Assembly: GCF_021462505.1 (NCBI RefSeq)
Contig: NZ_JAKEDV010000006.1
Span: 60,666 to 124,665 of the forward strand
Direction: 5' to 3'
DNA from: Thermus brockianus
GTDB taxonomy: Bacteria; Deinococcota; Deinococci; Deinococcales; Thermaceae
DNA: 64,000 bases
The notes under the pieces were generated by a model. It did not search any database, was not told the origin of the DNA, and saw only the letters and a program-made list of their open reading frames with translations. The translations under genes and the position numbers were made by a program. Positions 51,298-60,987 of the stretch are shown piece by piece; the stretch's first letter is position 1, and every line of letters begins with the position of its first letter.

Positions 51298-52665
51298 GTG
51301 AGCGCCCTTTACCGGCGGGTGCGCCCCCTCACCTTCGCCGAGGTGGTGGGCCAGGAGCACGTGAAGGAGCCCCTCCTGCGGGCCATCCGGGAAGGGAGGC
51401 TGGCCCAGGCCTACCTCTTCTCCGGCCCCCGCGGGGTGGGAAAGACCACCACCGCCCGCCTCCTGGCCATGGCCGTGGGGTGTGAAGGGGAGGAGCGCCC
51501 TTGCGGGGCCTGCCCCCACTGCCAGGCGGTGCAGAAGGGGAGCCACCCCGACGTGGTGGAGATTGACGCCGCCAGCAACAACTCCGTGGAGGACGTGCGG
51601 GAGCTAAGGGAGCGGATCCTCCTCGCCCCCCTTTCCGCCCCCAAGAAGGTCTTCATCCTGGACGAGGCCCACATGCTCTCCAAAAGCGCCTTCAACGCCC
51701 TCCTCAAGACCCTGGAAGAACCTCCCCCCCACGTCCTCTTCGTCTTCGCCACCACGGAACCCGAGCGGATGCCCCCCACCATCCTCTCCCGCACCCAGCA
51801 CTACCGCTTCCGCCGCCTCACGGAGGAGGAGATCGCCGGCAAGCTCGCCCGCATCCTCCAAGCCCTGGGGCGGGAAGCGGAAGAAGAAGCCCTCCTCCTG
51901 GTGGCCCGCCTGGCGGACGGGGCCATGCGGGATGCGGAAAGCCTCCTAGACCGCCTCCTCCTCCTGGAGGACCCCCTCACCCGAGCCAAGGTGGAGGAGG
52001 CCCTGGGCCTCCCCCCCAAGGAGGCCCTCTTTGGCCTGGCCCAGGCCCTGGGGGAGGGCCGGCTCAAAGAGGCCCTAGAAACGGCCCGAAGGCTTTACGG
52101 CCAAGGCTTCGCCCCGAGGAGCCTGGTGGGGGGGCTTATGGAGGCTTTGCGGGAAGCCCTTTACGCCGCCTACGGCCTCCCGGGGAGGCCCCTTCCCCTC
52201 TCCCCCGAAGCCCTCCTTTCCGCCCTCACCCGGCTGGACGAGGCCCTGGAACGCCTCGGCAAGCGCTCGGACCTTTTGGCCCTCGAGGCGGCCCTCCTCT
52301 CCGCCTTCACCCCCAAGGCCCCGGGAGAAGCGCCGAGGGCCCAAGCCCCAGAGCCCCCCTTGCCCGAGTTTGACCCCTTGGCCCCCCCGCCCCCGCCGCG
52401 CCGGGAGGGACCCGAGCCCAGCGGGGGAGAAGACCTCGCTCCCCGCTTCCGCGCCTTTCTGGAGGCCCTTAGGCCCACCCTGCGGGCCTTCGTGCGGGAG
52501 GCCAGGCCCGAGGTGGTGGGGTCCACCCTCTACCTCCGCTTCCCCGAGAGCAAGGCCTTCCACCACAAGAAGGCCGAGGAGCAAAGGGGAGCGCTTCTGC
52601 CCCTGGCCCAGGAGCACTTCGGCGTGAAGGAGGTCCTCTTCGTCCTGGAAAAAAAAAAGCCCTGA
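51298..52665 (+). CDS. dnaX: DNA polymerase III gamma subunit (in-frame product of dnaX)
   Basis: DnaX is the clamp-loader motor. The in-frame product is 455 residues. AAA+ motifs: Walker A GPRGVGKTTTARLL (near 42-55), the zinc module CGACPHC region (C..CGACPHC), Walker B LDEAHML, sensor FATTEPERMPPTILSRTQHYRFRRL. The frame ends just after ten adenines with EKKKP-stop; this is gamma-sized, whereas the tau form needs slippage at the A tract (see next entry). Starts GTG, leaderless (TATACT-N7). Confidence 0.96.
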   Translation: MSALYRRVRPLTFAEVVGQEHVKEPLLRAIREGRLAQAYLFSGPRGVGKTTTARLLAMAVGCEGEERPCGACPHCQAVQKGSHPDVVEIDAASNNSVEDVRELRERILLAPLSAPKKVFILDEAHMLSKSAFNALLKTLEEPPPHVLFVFATTEPERMPPTILSRTQHYRFRRLTEEEIAGKLARILQALGREAEEEALLLVARLADGAMRDAESLLDRLLLLEDPLTRAKVEEALGLPPKEALFGLAQALGEGRLKEALETARRLYGQGFAPRSLVGGLMEALREALYAAYGLPGRPLPLSPEALLSALTRLDEALERLGKRSDLLALEAALLSAFTPKAPGEAPRAQAPEPPLPEFDPLAPPPPPRREGPEPSGGEDLAPRFRAFLEALRPTLRAFVREARPEVVGSTLYLRFPESKAFHHKKAEEQRGALLPLAQEHFGVKEVLFVLEKKKP

Positions 52666-52903
52666 GCCCGTAAGCCCCCCTCCCAAACCCACCCCCCGCA
52701 TCCCAGAACCGCCCCCGGTGGCCCCGCCAAAGGAGGAGCCGGAAGAATACCCCGAGGACGAGGCGCCCCCCGAAGACCCCGAAGCCCGCCTTCACCAAAT
52801 CGCCCGCCTCCTGGGGGGAAGGCTCCTTTGGGTGCGCAGGCCCAAGGCCCCAGAGCCTGAGGAACCCATGAGCGAAGACAACATAGGGGGTAGTGGTATA
52901 TAA
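52649..52903 (+). other. dnaX: A10 slippage tract and tau-specific extension of dnaX
   Basis: Ten adenines (52649-52658) end the gamma frame. Loss of one A (or gain of two) in the mRNA opens a frame to the TAA at 52901-52903, adding a Pro/Glu-rich linker and the terminal domain ARLHQIARLLGGRLLWVRRPK...EDNIGGSGI. That matches what I recall of T. thermophilus tau, where slippage on an A9 tract makes gamma and tau from one gene. There the unslipped frame is tau; here the encoded A10 makes gamma the unslipped product. Tau would be about 534 residues. Confidence 0.8.
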
Positions 52904-52910
52904 TGCCCCC

Positions 52911-53192
52911 ATGACCAAGACCACCGAGCTGGGACAAGACACCGTGGAGAACATCCTGAAGCGTCTACGGCGCATTGAGGGCCAGGTTCGGGGCCTCCAG
53001 AAGATGGTGGCGGAAGGCCGCCCCTGCGACGAGGTCCTCACCCAGATGACCGCCACCAAGAAGGCCATGGAGGCGGCGGCCACCTTGATCCTCCACGAGT
53101 TCCTCAACGTCTGCGCCACCGAGGTTTCCGAGGGCAAGGTGGACCCCAAGAAGCCCGAGGAAATCGCCAACATGCTCAAGAAGTTCATCTAA
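52911..53192 (+). CDS. CsoR/CstR/FrmR-family (DUF156) transcriptional repressor
   Basis: A 93-residue all-helical repressor of the copper/persulfide-sensing family. It has RLRRIEGQVRGLQKMVAEGRPCDEVLTQ and the second cysteine in LHEFLNVC, 29 residues after the first, as in CsoR and CstR. The second CsoR ligand (His two residues after the conserved LH) is Phe here, so copper binding is doubtful and a dithiol/persulfide CstR-like sensor is more likely. TATAAT-N6-ATG (52899-52904) gives a leaderless start. Confidence 0.88.
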   Translation: MTKTTELGQDTVENILKRLRRIEGQVRGLQKMVAEGRPCDEVLTQMTATKKAMEAAATLILHEFLNVCATEVSEGKVDPKKPEEIANMLKKFI

Positions 53193-53215
53193 CCGGAGGG
53201 CGAGGAAGGGGCCCC

Positions 53216-53677
53216 TTGACCAAGCGCCTCTACCGTCTCCTCCAGGCCTTCTTCCCCCCCAAAACCCCTCCCGACGACGCCTTTGCCCTCGCCTTCCTGG
53301 AAGGGGAGGAACGGGACCTTTACCTGGCCATGGACCCCCGGGACCGGGCCCATGCGGTGCGGGTGGCCCGCCGCCTCCTCCAAGCCCACCCCGAGGCCCC
53401 TAAGGCGGTGGTGCGGGCCGCCCTCCTCCACGACGCCGGCAAGGCCCTAAGGCCCTACCGCCCCCTGGAGCGCATCCTCACGGGGCTTTTCGCCCCGCCT
53501 CTTCCCCCCTACCCCTTGCGCCGGGGGCTCTTGGGCGCCTTCCAGGTGCGCCGCCACCACCCCCTTTACGCCGCCGAACGCATCCAAGACCCCTGGGTGC
53601 GGAGCCTGGTCCTGGAACACCACGCCCCCCAAAGCCCCTGGGGCAGAAAGCTCCACCAGGCGGACCAGGAGGAGTGA
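53216..53677 (+). CDS. HD-domain phosphohydrolase-like protein
   Basis: A 153-residue HD-superfamily protein with the motif HAVRVARRLLQAHPEAP and LLHDAGKALR (His-Asp pair near residue 73), and RHHPLYAAERI and LEHHAPQSPWG as later ligands. It may be a nucleotidase or phosphohydrolase. It starts with TTG, 21 bp after the regulator, so both are probably one unit. Confidence 0.75.
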   Translation: MTKRLYRLLQAFFPPKTPPDDAFALAFLEGEERDLYLAMDPRDRAHAVRVARRLLQAHPEAPKAVVRAALLHDAGKALRPYRPLERILTGLFAPPLPPYPLRRGLLGAFQVRRHHPLYAAERIQDPWVRSLVLEHHAPQSPWGRKLHQADQEE

Positions 53678-53744
53678 TTTGGGCAAATGCCCCTAGCCAA
53701 CCCGAGGCATAAGGAGTAGGGTAGTCCTGGACCAAGGAGGGCTT

Positions 53745-55595
53745 ATGCAGGAGTTCACGTGGCGCGTGGGCGGCCCCCAAGGGGGCGGGATAGAGACGGC
53801 GGCCACCCTCTTCGCCCGGGCGGTGGCCAAGGGGGGATGGTGGGTGGCCACCAAGCGGGAGTACCACTCCAACATCATGGGGCGGCACTCCTACCTGGAC
53901 GTGCGCCTGGGGCGAAAACCGGTGGGGGCTTTCCGGGACAAGGTGGACTTCCTGGTGGCCCTGGACGGGGAAACTTTGGCCCGCCACCTGGATGAGGTGC
54001 GGCCAGGGGGGGTGCTCCTTTACGACCCCAAAGCCCTGGACCTCACGGTGCGCAAGCTCCCCATGCTGGACCACCGGGTACAGGACGCCCTTGCAGCGCG
54101 CTTTGGCAAGGCGGACCCGAGCCTTAAGGAGATCCTCGCTGCCTACGCCGAGGCGGGGGTCCAGCCCCTACCCTACCCTTACGAGGAGGTGGCGGACCGC
54201 ATCGGGGCGGAGCTCGGCGTGCCCTCCCTTCAGGCCCGGCGCACGCTGAACACCATCGCCGTGGCCGCAAGCCTCCACCTTCTGGGCTTTCCCCTAAAGC
54301 CCCTTTTGGAGGCTTTGGCCCTGCAGTTTAGGGGTAAGGTGCTGGAGCTAAACGAGAAGGTGGCGGAGGCTGTCTACCGGGAAGAGGTGCCCAAGCTTCC
54401 CTTCCACCTCCACCTGAACGGCTACGAGCCGGGCCGGGTCTACCTCACCGGAGCCCAGGCCGCCGCCCTGGGGAAGCTCGCCGGGGGCCTCCGCTTCCAG
54501 ACCTATTACCCCATCAGCCCCGCCACGGACGAAAGCGTCTACCTCGAGGCCCACACCGCCTTCCAAGGGGCGGACGTGGCCGTGGTGCAGACGGAGGACG
54601 AGATCGCCGCCGTGACCATGGCGGTGGGGGCGGCCCTTACTGGGGCCAGGGCGGCCACGGCCACCAGCGGCCCCGGCTTCAGCCTCATGGCCGAGGGGAT
54701 GGGCTTCGCCGGGATGGTGGAAGCCCCCTTGGTGGTTACCCTCTACCAGCGGGGTGGGCCCTCCACGGGGCTTCCCACCCGCACGGAGCAAGGGGACCTC
54801 CTCTTCGCCATCCGGGGCGGGCACGGGGAGTACCCGAGGCTCGTCCTCGCCTCCGGGGACATCCTGGACGCCTTCCTGGACGCCCAAAAGGCCCTGGCCT
54901 GGGCCTGGCGGTACCAGACGGTGGTGGTCCACCTCCTGGACAAGTTCCTGGCCTCCATGGCGCAAAGCCTTCCCAAGGAGGCCCTGAAGGTTCTCTCCCT
55001 AGATGGGGAGAAGCGCCTAGCCCCCAGGGAGGGCTTTGGCCCCTACGAGCGCTACGCCCCCGCGGAGGACGGCATCTCCCCCTTCATCCCCCTAGGGACC
55101 CCGGGGGGGTTTTACTGGATGACCTCGGACGAGCACGACCTCGAGGGGCACATCACGGAAGACCCCGTCCTCCGGGAATACCAGATGGAAAAGCGCATGC
55201 AAAAGCTCCTCACCGCCAGGCGGGAAATCCCCCTGGAGGACCAGTACACCCTCTACCGGGACGGGGACATCTTGGTCCTCGGCTTCGGCACGGTGAAGGG
55301 GACCCTCCTGGAGGCTTTAGACCACCTCCCCAGGGTGGGGTACCTGCACCTCAGGCTCCTTTGGCCCTTCCCCGAGATCGGCCACCTCCTGGAGGGGAAG
55401 CGGCTCGTCACCGTGGAGCACAACTACTCCGGGCAGCTCGCCGACTTGGTGCAGCAGGAAACCCTAAAGAAGGTCCACCACCGGGTGGTGAAGTACAACG
55501 GCCGCCCCATCACCCTAGACGAGGCGGTGGAGGCCCTCAAGGCGGTGCTTGCGGGCGAAGCCCCTGAGCGCTTGGTGTTGCGGAAGGGAGTCTAG
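53745..55595 (+). CDS. korA: 2-oxoacid:ferredoxin oxidoreductase, fused gamma-alpha subunit
   Basis: A 616-residue protein. Residues 1-190 are the gamma domain ([22 protein letters not shown]). The remainder is the alpha pyrimidine/TPP domain ([66 protein letters not shown]), with the C-terminal transketolase-like domain. With KorB it oxidises 2-oxoglutarate or another 2-oxoacid to the acyl-CoA, reducing ferredoxin. AAGGAGG precedes the ATG. No delta ferredoxin domain is encoded here. Confidence 0.92.
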   Translation: MQEFTWRVGGPQGGGIETAATLFARAVAKGGWWVATKREYHSNIMGRHSYLDVRLGRKPVGAFRDKVDFLVALDGETLARHLDEVRPGGVLLYDPKALDLTVRKLPMLDHRVQDALAARFGKADPSLKEILAAYAEAGVQPLPYPYEEVADRIGAELGVPSLQARRTLNTIAVAASLHLLGFPLKPLLEALALQFRGKVLELNEKVAEAVYREEVPKLPFHLHLNGYEPGRVYLTGAQAAALGKLAGGLRFQTYYPISPATDESVYLEAHTAFQGADVAVVQTEDEIAAVTMAVGAALTGARAATATSGPGFSLMAEGMGFAGMVEAPLVVTLYQRGGPSTGLPTRTEQGDLLFAIRGGHGEYPRLVLASGDILDAFLDAQKALAWAWRYQTVVVHLLDKFLASMAQSLPKEALKVLSLDGEKRLAPREGFGPYERYAPAEDGISPFIPLGTPGGFYWMTSDEHDLEGHITEDPVLREYQMEKRMQKLLTARREIPLEDQYTLYRDGDILVLGFGTVKGTLLEALDHLPRVGYLHLRLLWPFPEIGHLLEGKRLVTVEHNYSGQLADLVQQETLKKVHHRVVKYNGRPITLDEAVEALKAVLAGEAPERLVLRKGV

Positions 55596-55596
55596 C

Positions 55597-56511
55597 ATGG
55601 TGGAGCTCAAGCTTCAGGACTACAAGGCGGAAAAGCAGCCCGACTGGTGCCCGGGCTGCGGGGACTACGGCATCCTCTCCGCCCTCCAGATGGCCCTCTT
55701 TGAGCTTAGGAAGGACCCGAGCCAGACCGTGGTCTTCTCCGGCATCGGCTGCTCGGCCAAGACCCCCCACTACCTGAACGTCTACGGGGTCCACACCCTC
55801 CACGGCCGCGTCCTCCCCGTGGCCCAGGGGGCCAAGCTCGCCAACCCCCACCTCACCGTGGTGGCGGTGGGCGGGGACGGGGACGGGCTTGGCATCGGGG
55901 CGGGGCACTTCGTGGCCGCGGGCCGCAGGAACGTGGACATGCTCTACATCCTCTACGACAACGAGGTCTACGGCCTCACCAAGGGCCAGGCAGGGCCCAC
56001 CTTGGGCCTAGGGGAGAAGACCAAAAGCCTGCCCAAGCCCAACCCCCAAGGGCGCATCAACCCCCTCCTCCTGGCCTTCGCCTCGGGCTACACCTGGATC
56101 GCCCGGGGCTACGCCTATGACGTGAAGGGCCTGAAGGAGCTCATCAAGGAGGGCATCAACCACAAGGGCCTCGCCTTCCTCCACGTGCTCCAGCCCTGCC
56201 CCACCTACAACGACCTGCACACCAAGGAGTGGTTCGCCCCCCGGCTCTACAGGCTCCAGGAGGAGGGGTACGACCCCTTTGTCCCCGAGGGACTTCCCCC
56301 CGAGGAACTGGACCGGAAAATGGCCAAGTTCCAGGAAAAGGCGGCGGAGTGGGGGGAGAGGATCCCCATCGGGGTCTTCTGGAAGGCGGAGGTGCCCACC
56401 TTTGAGGAGCGGCTTAAGGCCTACCTCCCCCGCTACCCCGAGGTCTACCCCGCCTTGGGGCAGCGGGAAAGCCTGGACCTAGAAGGCCTCCTCAAGGAGT
56501 TCGCCCTCTAA
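55597..56511 (+). CDS. korB: 2-oxoacid:ferredoxin oxidoreductase, beta subunit
   Basis: A 304-residue TPP-binding subunit with [17 protein letters not shown] at the N-terminus, [12 protein letters not shown] (Fe-S/TPP region) and the TPP motif [15 protein letters not shown]. It begins one base after korA stop, the standard operon order. The substrate class (2-oxoglutarate, pyruvate or branched) cannot be told from sequence reading alone. Confidence 0.94.
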   Translation: MVELKLQDYKAEKQPDWCPGCGDYGILSALQMALFELRKDPSQTVVFSGIGCSAKTPHYLNVYGVHTLHGRVLPVAQGAKLANPHLTVVAVGGDGDGLGIGAGHFVAAGRRNVDMLYILYDNEVYGLTKGQAGPTLGLGEKTKSLPKPNPQGRINPLLLAFASGYTWIARGYAYDVKGLKELIKEGINHKGLAFLHVLQPCPTYNDLHTKEWFAPRLYRLQEEGYDPFVPEGLPPEELDRKMAKFQEKAAEWGERIPIGVFWKAEVPTFEERLKAYLPRYPEVYPALGQRESLDLEGLLKEFAL

Positions 56512-57788
56512 AGCTGCGCCCGGGCCGCCGCCCCCTGGGGGCGGTAGCCGGGGTCTTGGTAACGGCTAGGCCGGAAGCCCCGGGCCCAAGAAGGAGGGTC
56601 CTCCCCCGCCACCATCCGGGCCAGGGCCTCCCCCGCCCCCAAGGCGGCCATGACTCCATAGCCGGAAAAGGCCCCAAGGAGGTAGACCCCTTCGGCCACG
56701 GGCCCCAGGAGGGGCAGGTTCTCCGGGGTGCGCACGTAGTACCCCCCGTCCACCCGGGGCCGCGCCCCCAGGTAGCGCCTGAGGCCAGGGAGGATGGGGA
56801 AAAGCCCCCTGAGGGCCACCTCCCCCGCCCAAGGGGGCGGGGTGGGGCCGCAGGCCCCGGGGGCTTCCGCCTGGGGCCAGGGGTTGTAGAGGGCGAGGAA
56901 GCCCTCCCCCTCGGGCCGGGCGTGGGCCCCCGGGGGCAGAAGGCTTAGGAGGGGGGCAAGGGTAGCCTCGCCCTGAAAAAGGGTCTTCTCCTCAGGGGCG
57001 AATATCTCCTGGGGTTCATTCCAGATGAGAAGGGGGGCCTCCCGGGGGAAGAGGCCTAGGGGGTCGGGGAACCAGGCCTTGAAATGGGGCTCGGCCGCCA
57101 CGGGGAGGGTCAGGTCCAGGGCGGAAAGGAGGGCGGGAAGCCCGGGCCCGGGGGCGAGGACCAAGGCGGCAAAGGGCCAAAGGGCTTCCTCCTCCCCCCA
57201 CCGCACCCGGGCGTAGCGGGGCCTACCCCCTTCCCGCTCCAGGCCCAAAAACTCCCCCGCCACCACCCTGCCCCCCGCCGCCCGTAGGGCCTCCAGGAGG
57301 GCCATCCCCAGGCCGTGGGCGGAAAGCCACCCCGCCTTGCGCACGTGGAGCCCGGCCTTGCCCTTCAGGTGGGCCAGGTAGGGGAAGGCTTCCCCCAAGG
57401 ACCCGGGCAGGAGGAGGTCCATCCCTTCCTCCGCCACCCGCGGGTAGGTGGCGGCTTTGGGGTGAACCCTCAAGGGCCCGGCGTGGGGGGCCTGCTGGGC
57501 CAGGGAGAGGAGGCCTTCCGCCTCCCCCAGGTAGAGGTAGCCCCTGGGCCTAGGCCGGGCCGCTTCCGCAAAGGGCCCAAGGAGCTCGAGGCTCCGCGCC
57601 ACCAAAGAGGCTAAGGCCTCTTCCCCGGGCCAGAAGACCCGGTAGCACTCCGTGGACTTGTCGCTGGTACAGAGAAGAGGGGCTTCCCGCTCCAGGACCA
57701 ATACGGGAAAACCCCTCTGGGCCAGAAAGTGGGCGGCGGATAGCCCCAAGATCCCCGCCCCCACCACCAAGACGCCTTCCTCGGGCAT
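56508..57788 (-). CDS. FAD-dependent oxidoreductase, DAO family
   Basis: A 426-residue D-amino-acid-oxidase-like flavoprotein with the dinucleotide motif [21 protein letters not shown] (N-terminal, split) and the C-terminal [18 protein letters not shown]...[22 protein letters not shown]. Related enzymes oxidise glycine, sarcosine or dimethylglycine. The ATG at 57788 is preferred to an upstream in-frame TTG, both within a region shared with divergent moaC. Confidence 0.88.
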   Translation of the reverse strand: MPEEGVLVVGAGILGLSAAHFLAQRGFPVLVLEREAPLLCTSDKSTECYRVFWPGEEALASLVARSLELLGPFAEAARPRPRGYLYLGEAEGLLSLAQQAPHAGPLRVHPKAATYPRVAEEGMDLLLPGSLGEAFPYLAHLKGKAGLHVRKAGWLSAHGLGMALLEALRAAGGRVVAGEFLGLEREGGRPRYARVRWGEEEALWPFAALVLAPGPGLPALLSALDLTLPVAAEPHFKAWFPDPLGLFPREAPLLIWNEPQEIFAPEEKTLFQGEATLAPLLSLLPPGAHARPEGEGFLALYNPWPQAEAPGACGPTPPPWAGEVALRGLFPILPGLRRYLGARPRVDGGYYVRTPENLPLLGPVAEGVYLLGAFSGYGVMAALGAGEALARMVAGEDPPSWARGFRPSRYQDPGYRPQGAAARAQL

Positions 57789-57814
57789 TTGCCCCAAGGT
57801 ACTACACTGAGGCC

Positions 57815-58288
57815 ATGGACCTCACCCACTTCAAGGACGGCAAGCCCCATATGGTGGACGTGACGGAAAAGCCCGCGACCTTCCGCACCGCCACCGCCGA
57901 GGCCTTCGTGGAGCTCACGGAGGAAGCCCTCGAGGCCCTGGAAAAGGGCGGGGTGGGCAAGGGGGACCCCCTGATGGTGGCCCAGCTCGCCGGCATCCAG
58001 GCGGCCAAAAAGACGGCGGACCTCATCCCCCTCTGCCACCCCCTTCCCCTCACCGGGGTGGAGGTAAGCGTGGCCCTGGAAAAGGAGACCAAGCGCGTGC
58101 GCATTGTGGCCACGGTGCGCACCAAGGCGGAAACCGGGGTGGAGATGGAGGCCTTAACCGCCTGCGCCGTGGCCGCCCTCACGGTTTACGACATGCTCAA
58201 GGCGGCCTCCAAGGGGCTCGTCATCCAGGAGGTGCGCCTCCTCCACAAGGCGGGGGGCAAGAGCGGGGAGTGGCGGCGGGAAGGGTAG
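57815..58288 (+). CDS. moaC: Cyclic pyranopterin monophosphate synthase
   Basis: MoaC, with MoaA, converts GTP to cPMP, the first step of molybdopterin synthesis used by the AOR in this window. The 157-residue protein has [19 protein letters not shown], the catalytic [15 protein letters not shown], and [33 protein letters not shown]6-ATG predicts a leaderless start. Confidence 0.96.
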   Translation: MDLTHFKDGKPHMVDVTEKPATFRTATAEAFVELTEEALEALEKGGVGKGDPLMVAQLAGIQAAKKTADLIPLCHPLPLTGVEVSVALEKETKRVRIVATVRTKAETGVEMEALTACAVAALTVYDMLKAASKGLVIQEVRLLHKAGGKSGEWRREG

Positions 58289-58317
58289 CCTTTACCCTGG
58301 GGGTGTATCCTAAGGCC

Positions 58318-58647
58318 ATGCGCATCGCCATCGCTTTGGGCAGGGAGGAAAACCGGGTCTACCCAGGGCCCTTCGGCCACGCCCCCCGGTACGCCATCTA
58401 CGAGGTGGGGGAGGATGGGGAGGTAAGGCTTTTGGAGGTGCGGGAAAACCCCCACGCCAAGGAGCACGGCGAGGCGAAGCACGCCAAGATGCGGGCCCTC
58501 CTGGCGGACGTGGCCCTCAAGGTGGGGGCCCGCTTCGGCCACGGGAAAAACGAGGGGGCCTTCCCCGTGGCGGAGCGCCTCGAGGTGGGCCCGGTTTCCC
58601 TAGAAGAGGCCTTGGCCCTCCTCAAGGCGCGGCGAAGTAGCGCCTGA
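58318..58647 (+). CDS. NifX/NifB-like dinitrogenase-cofactor-domain protein
   Basis: A 109-residue protein with the NifX/NafY-like fold: RIAIALGREENRVYPGPFGHAPRYAIYEV, HAKEHGEAKHAKMRALLADV and LKVGARFGHGKNEGAFPV. In diazotrophs these bind molybdenum cofactors; in non-diazotrophs they are common near moa or metal genes, as with moaC here, suggesting a role in Mo/W or cluster handling. TATCCT-N6-ATG. Overlaps the next gene by 26 bp. Confidence 0.82.
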   Translation: MRIAIALGREENRVYPGPFGHAPRYAIYEVGEDGEVRLLEVRENPHAKEHGEAKHAKMRALLADVALKVGARFGHGKNEGAFPVAERLEVGPVSLEEALALLKARRSSA

Positions 58648-59506
58648 GGAGCTCCCGGGCCTCCGGGGGGAGGGGGGTCTTCTCCAGGTAGACCTCCACC
58701 CCCCGGCGCACCCTTTCGGGGGGCTTCCCCTCGGGCCAGGGCGAGGGAAGGGAGGCGCCCTCCCCTTCCCCCGGGGGGAGAAGGCCCGCCTCCTCCCCCT
58801 CAGGCGCTAGGGGAAGGACGGGAGGGCCCTTTGGGGCGTCCCCCGCGCCCGGCCCCGCCCCCTTCCCGGGACCCGGGGAAGCCTCCCTTTCCCCAGGGCG
58901 GGCATCCTCCTTGCCGTTAGCGCCCGCCTCCCCCTGGGGAGCGCCGCCCCGGGAAGCGCCCGCCTCCCCTTCTTTCCGGATGCCATCCTGGCCCGGGAAC
59001 GAACCCCCCTCCGAAGCCTCTTCCCCCTCCCGGGGTGTCCCGGCCCCACCCTCCAGGGCCCGCTCTGCCCCCTCCTCCCTCCCCGAAGCCCCTTGGGGCG
59101 GGGCGGGCCGCTCCAGGCCCGGCAAGGACCACCCGCCCCCCACCCCTTCCGCCCGCCAGGCGGCGAGGAGAAGGGCCAGGAGGAGGGCCAAAAGGTATAG
59201 CAAGAGAAGCCCATAGGGAAAGGGGGGAAGCTTCAGGGGGGCCTTCCTCGCCTCCGCCCAAAGCCGCTCCTCCCCGTAGGCGAGGGCGGTGGGGTAGGCG
59301 AGGCTGACCCGGGCGATCTCCCTTAGGGCCCTCCCCTCCAACAGGCGGCTTGGGAGGAGGAGGCCCAAGGGGGAAAGGAGGGCGAAAAGGGGGTGGAAGA
59401 GGCCCAAAAGGGCGAGGGCCAGGGCCAGAAGGAGGCGGTAGCGCCAGGCCAGACGGCTGGCGTAGGCGCGGTGGAAGCCGGGGCCCACAAGGGGATTATG
59501 GCGCAA
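58622..59506 (-). CDS. Membrane protein with long charged low-complexity loop
   Basis: A 294-residue protein of unknown function. It has two N-terminal helices (RYRLLLALALALLGLFHPLFALL and LGLLLPSRLL), a third (YGLLLLYLLALLLALLLAAWR, about residues 98-118), a Gly/Glu/Pro-rich disordered stretch of 120 residues, and a short helical C-terminus ending REVLRRYF-like LLRRYFAAP. Starts with TTG overlapping the stop of the NAGPA-domain gene by 11 bp. The disordered part may be repetitive and species-specific. Confidence 0.6.
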   Translation of the reverse strand: MRHNPLVGPGFHRAYASRLAWRYRLLLALALALLGLFHPLFALLSPLGLLLPSRLLEGRALREIARVSLAYPTALAYGEERLWAEARKAPLKLPPFPYGLLLLYLLALLLALLLAAWRAEGVGGGWSLPGLERPAPPQGASGREEGAERALEGGAGTPREGEEASEGGSFPGQDGIRKEGEAGASRGGAPQGEAGANGKEDARPGEREASPGPGKGAGPGAGDAPKGPPVLPLAPEGEEAGLLPPGEGEGASLPSPWPEGKPPERVRRGVEVYLEKTPLPPEARELLRRYFAAP

Positions 59507-60953
59507 AGAGGGCCAGGGCGCTCACCACGGGCCTGGGGTTGCCCGAGTAAGGGCTTCGCAACGCCCCCTTCACCCAAAGCTGGGCCGAGCCGCCCCCGTC
59601 CATCCTGAGGGCGTTCCAGGCCCCCAGGGCGAGGAGGGCCCGGGCCAGGACCCCGGGGGTGGTGGGCTCGGAAACGAGGAGCCATAGCCGCCCCTCCCGC
59701 GTCCAGGCCACCGCCGCCTGGGGGGCCACGGCCAAAAGGGGCCTTGGGTCCTTGAAGTTCTCCTTCGCCGGGTCAAAGGCGTACTGGCCCTCCCGGAGGA
59801 GAAGGGGCCCCCCCTCCAGGGCGTAGCGGAAGGGGGGGTCTAGCCGCCCGTAGAGGCTTAGGCGCTCCCCCACCGCCAAGGGGAAGGGCGGGGCCCCTTT
59901 GGGGAAGGTGAGGGCCCAGGCCCCCGGCGGAAGCTCCGCCGGGGCGGGAAGCAGGGCCGCCACCCGCTCCCCCCGCACCAAGGCCACCTCCTCCCCCTCC
60001 CGGCCCACGGGCCCCGGCACGGTGTGGGCGGTGTAGCGGGCCCGGGAGGCGTTCACCCCCACCCGCACCCTTTCCCCCTTGGGCCCCGCCACCACCGCCT
60101 CAAAGCGGGGAAGGCCCAGGAAAAAGCTAAACTCGTCCCAAAACAGGGCGGCGCGGCCGAAGGGGTAGGAGACCGTCACCCCGTCCTGGACCCAAAGCCC
60201 GATGGGGCTTCCCGTCTTGGGGTCAAAGTAGCCCCCGTTGAGGACGGCCAAGGCCCCGGGGGCCAGGTCCTTGGGCAAGGCCCGCTTCCCCGGGGAACCC
60301 ACGGGAAGAAGCCTCCCCCTTTCCGCCTCCACCAGGTAGAGCCTTAGGGGCTCTGGGACGAAGGCCCAGACCTCGCGGTAGCGCACCCCGGGGGCCAGGG
60401 CCTCCTCCACCTCCGGGGCCAGGGGGTAGAGGTCCAGGACCAAGCGGGGCGGGTCTTCCAAGGGGAATAGCCGGTAGCGGAGGAGCTTCCCGGGGGCGGA
60501 AAGGGTGAGCTCCGTGCCCTCGGGAAGGAGCCGCACCGAGGCCGAAACCCCCTTGGGCCAGGGGGCCTCGAGGGCCTTCGGCGCCAGGTAGGGGAGCTGG
60601 AGGCGCAGGCTCCCCCGCGCCATGCCCTCCTGGGGAGGCTGGGCGGCAGGGGCAGGAAGGTCCAGGACGAGGCGGAAGGCCCGCCCTTGGCTCCCGAAAC
60701 GGGCCGAGGCCTCCGGCACCCGGAAGTAGCCCAAAGCGCTCAGGAGCCCCAAAGGAAGCCTATCCCCTTCCGGGGCCGGCCCGTCAAGGAAAGGCTCCGC
60801 CCAACCCACCCCGGGCACGTACACGAGCCGGACGCCTTCCCCCTCGTACACCCAGGCCCCTCCCTCCTCCCGGAAGGTGAGGCCGAAAACCGCCGCAGGG
60901 AGGCTCTGCCCTAGGGCCAGGCCAAGAAGGAGAAAAAAGGCAACGAGCCTCAT
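59496..60953 (-). CDS. Secreted phosphodiester glycosidase-domain protein (NAGPA/DUF2233)
   Basis: A 485-residue protein with a signal peptide (MRLVAFFLLLGLALGQ). The C-terminal half is the NAGPA domain, with NGGYFDPKTGSPIG and MDGGGSAQLWVKG, the conserved catalytic-site segments. The N-terminal half resembles SPOR/AMIN-like beta domains (EGVRLVYVPGV). Its probable role is cell-envelope glycan or exopolysaccharide modification, as in Bacillus YngK-like proteins, but unconfirmed. Confidence 0.85.
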   Translation of the reverse strand: MRLVAFFLLLGLALGQSLPAAVFGLTFREEGGAWVYEGEGVRLVYVPGVGWAEPFLDGPAPEGDRLPLGLLSALGYFRVPEASARFGSQGRAFRLVLDLPAPAAQPPQEGMARGSLRLQLPYLAPKALEAPWPKGVSASVRLLPEGTELTLSAPGKLLRYRLFPLEDPPRLVLDLYPLAPEVEEALAPGVRYREVWAFVPEPLRLYLVEAERGRLLPVGSPGKRALPKDLAPGALAVLNGGYFDPKTGSPIGLWVQDGVTVSYPFGRAALFWDEFSFFLGLPRFEAVVAGPKGERVRVGVNASRARYTAHTVPGPVGREGEEVALVRGERVAALLPAPAELPPGAWALTFPKGAPPFPLAVGERLSLYGRLDPPFRYALEGGPLLLREGQYAFDPAKENFKDPRPLLAVAPQAAVAWTREGRLWLLVSEPTTPGVLARALLALGAWNALRMDGGGSAQLWVKGALRSPYSGNPRPVVSALALFAP

Positions 60954-60987
60954 CCCCCCATGAAAGCAAAGCCCCGTGAGAAAGACC

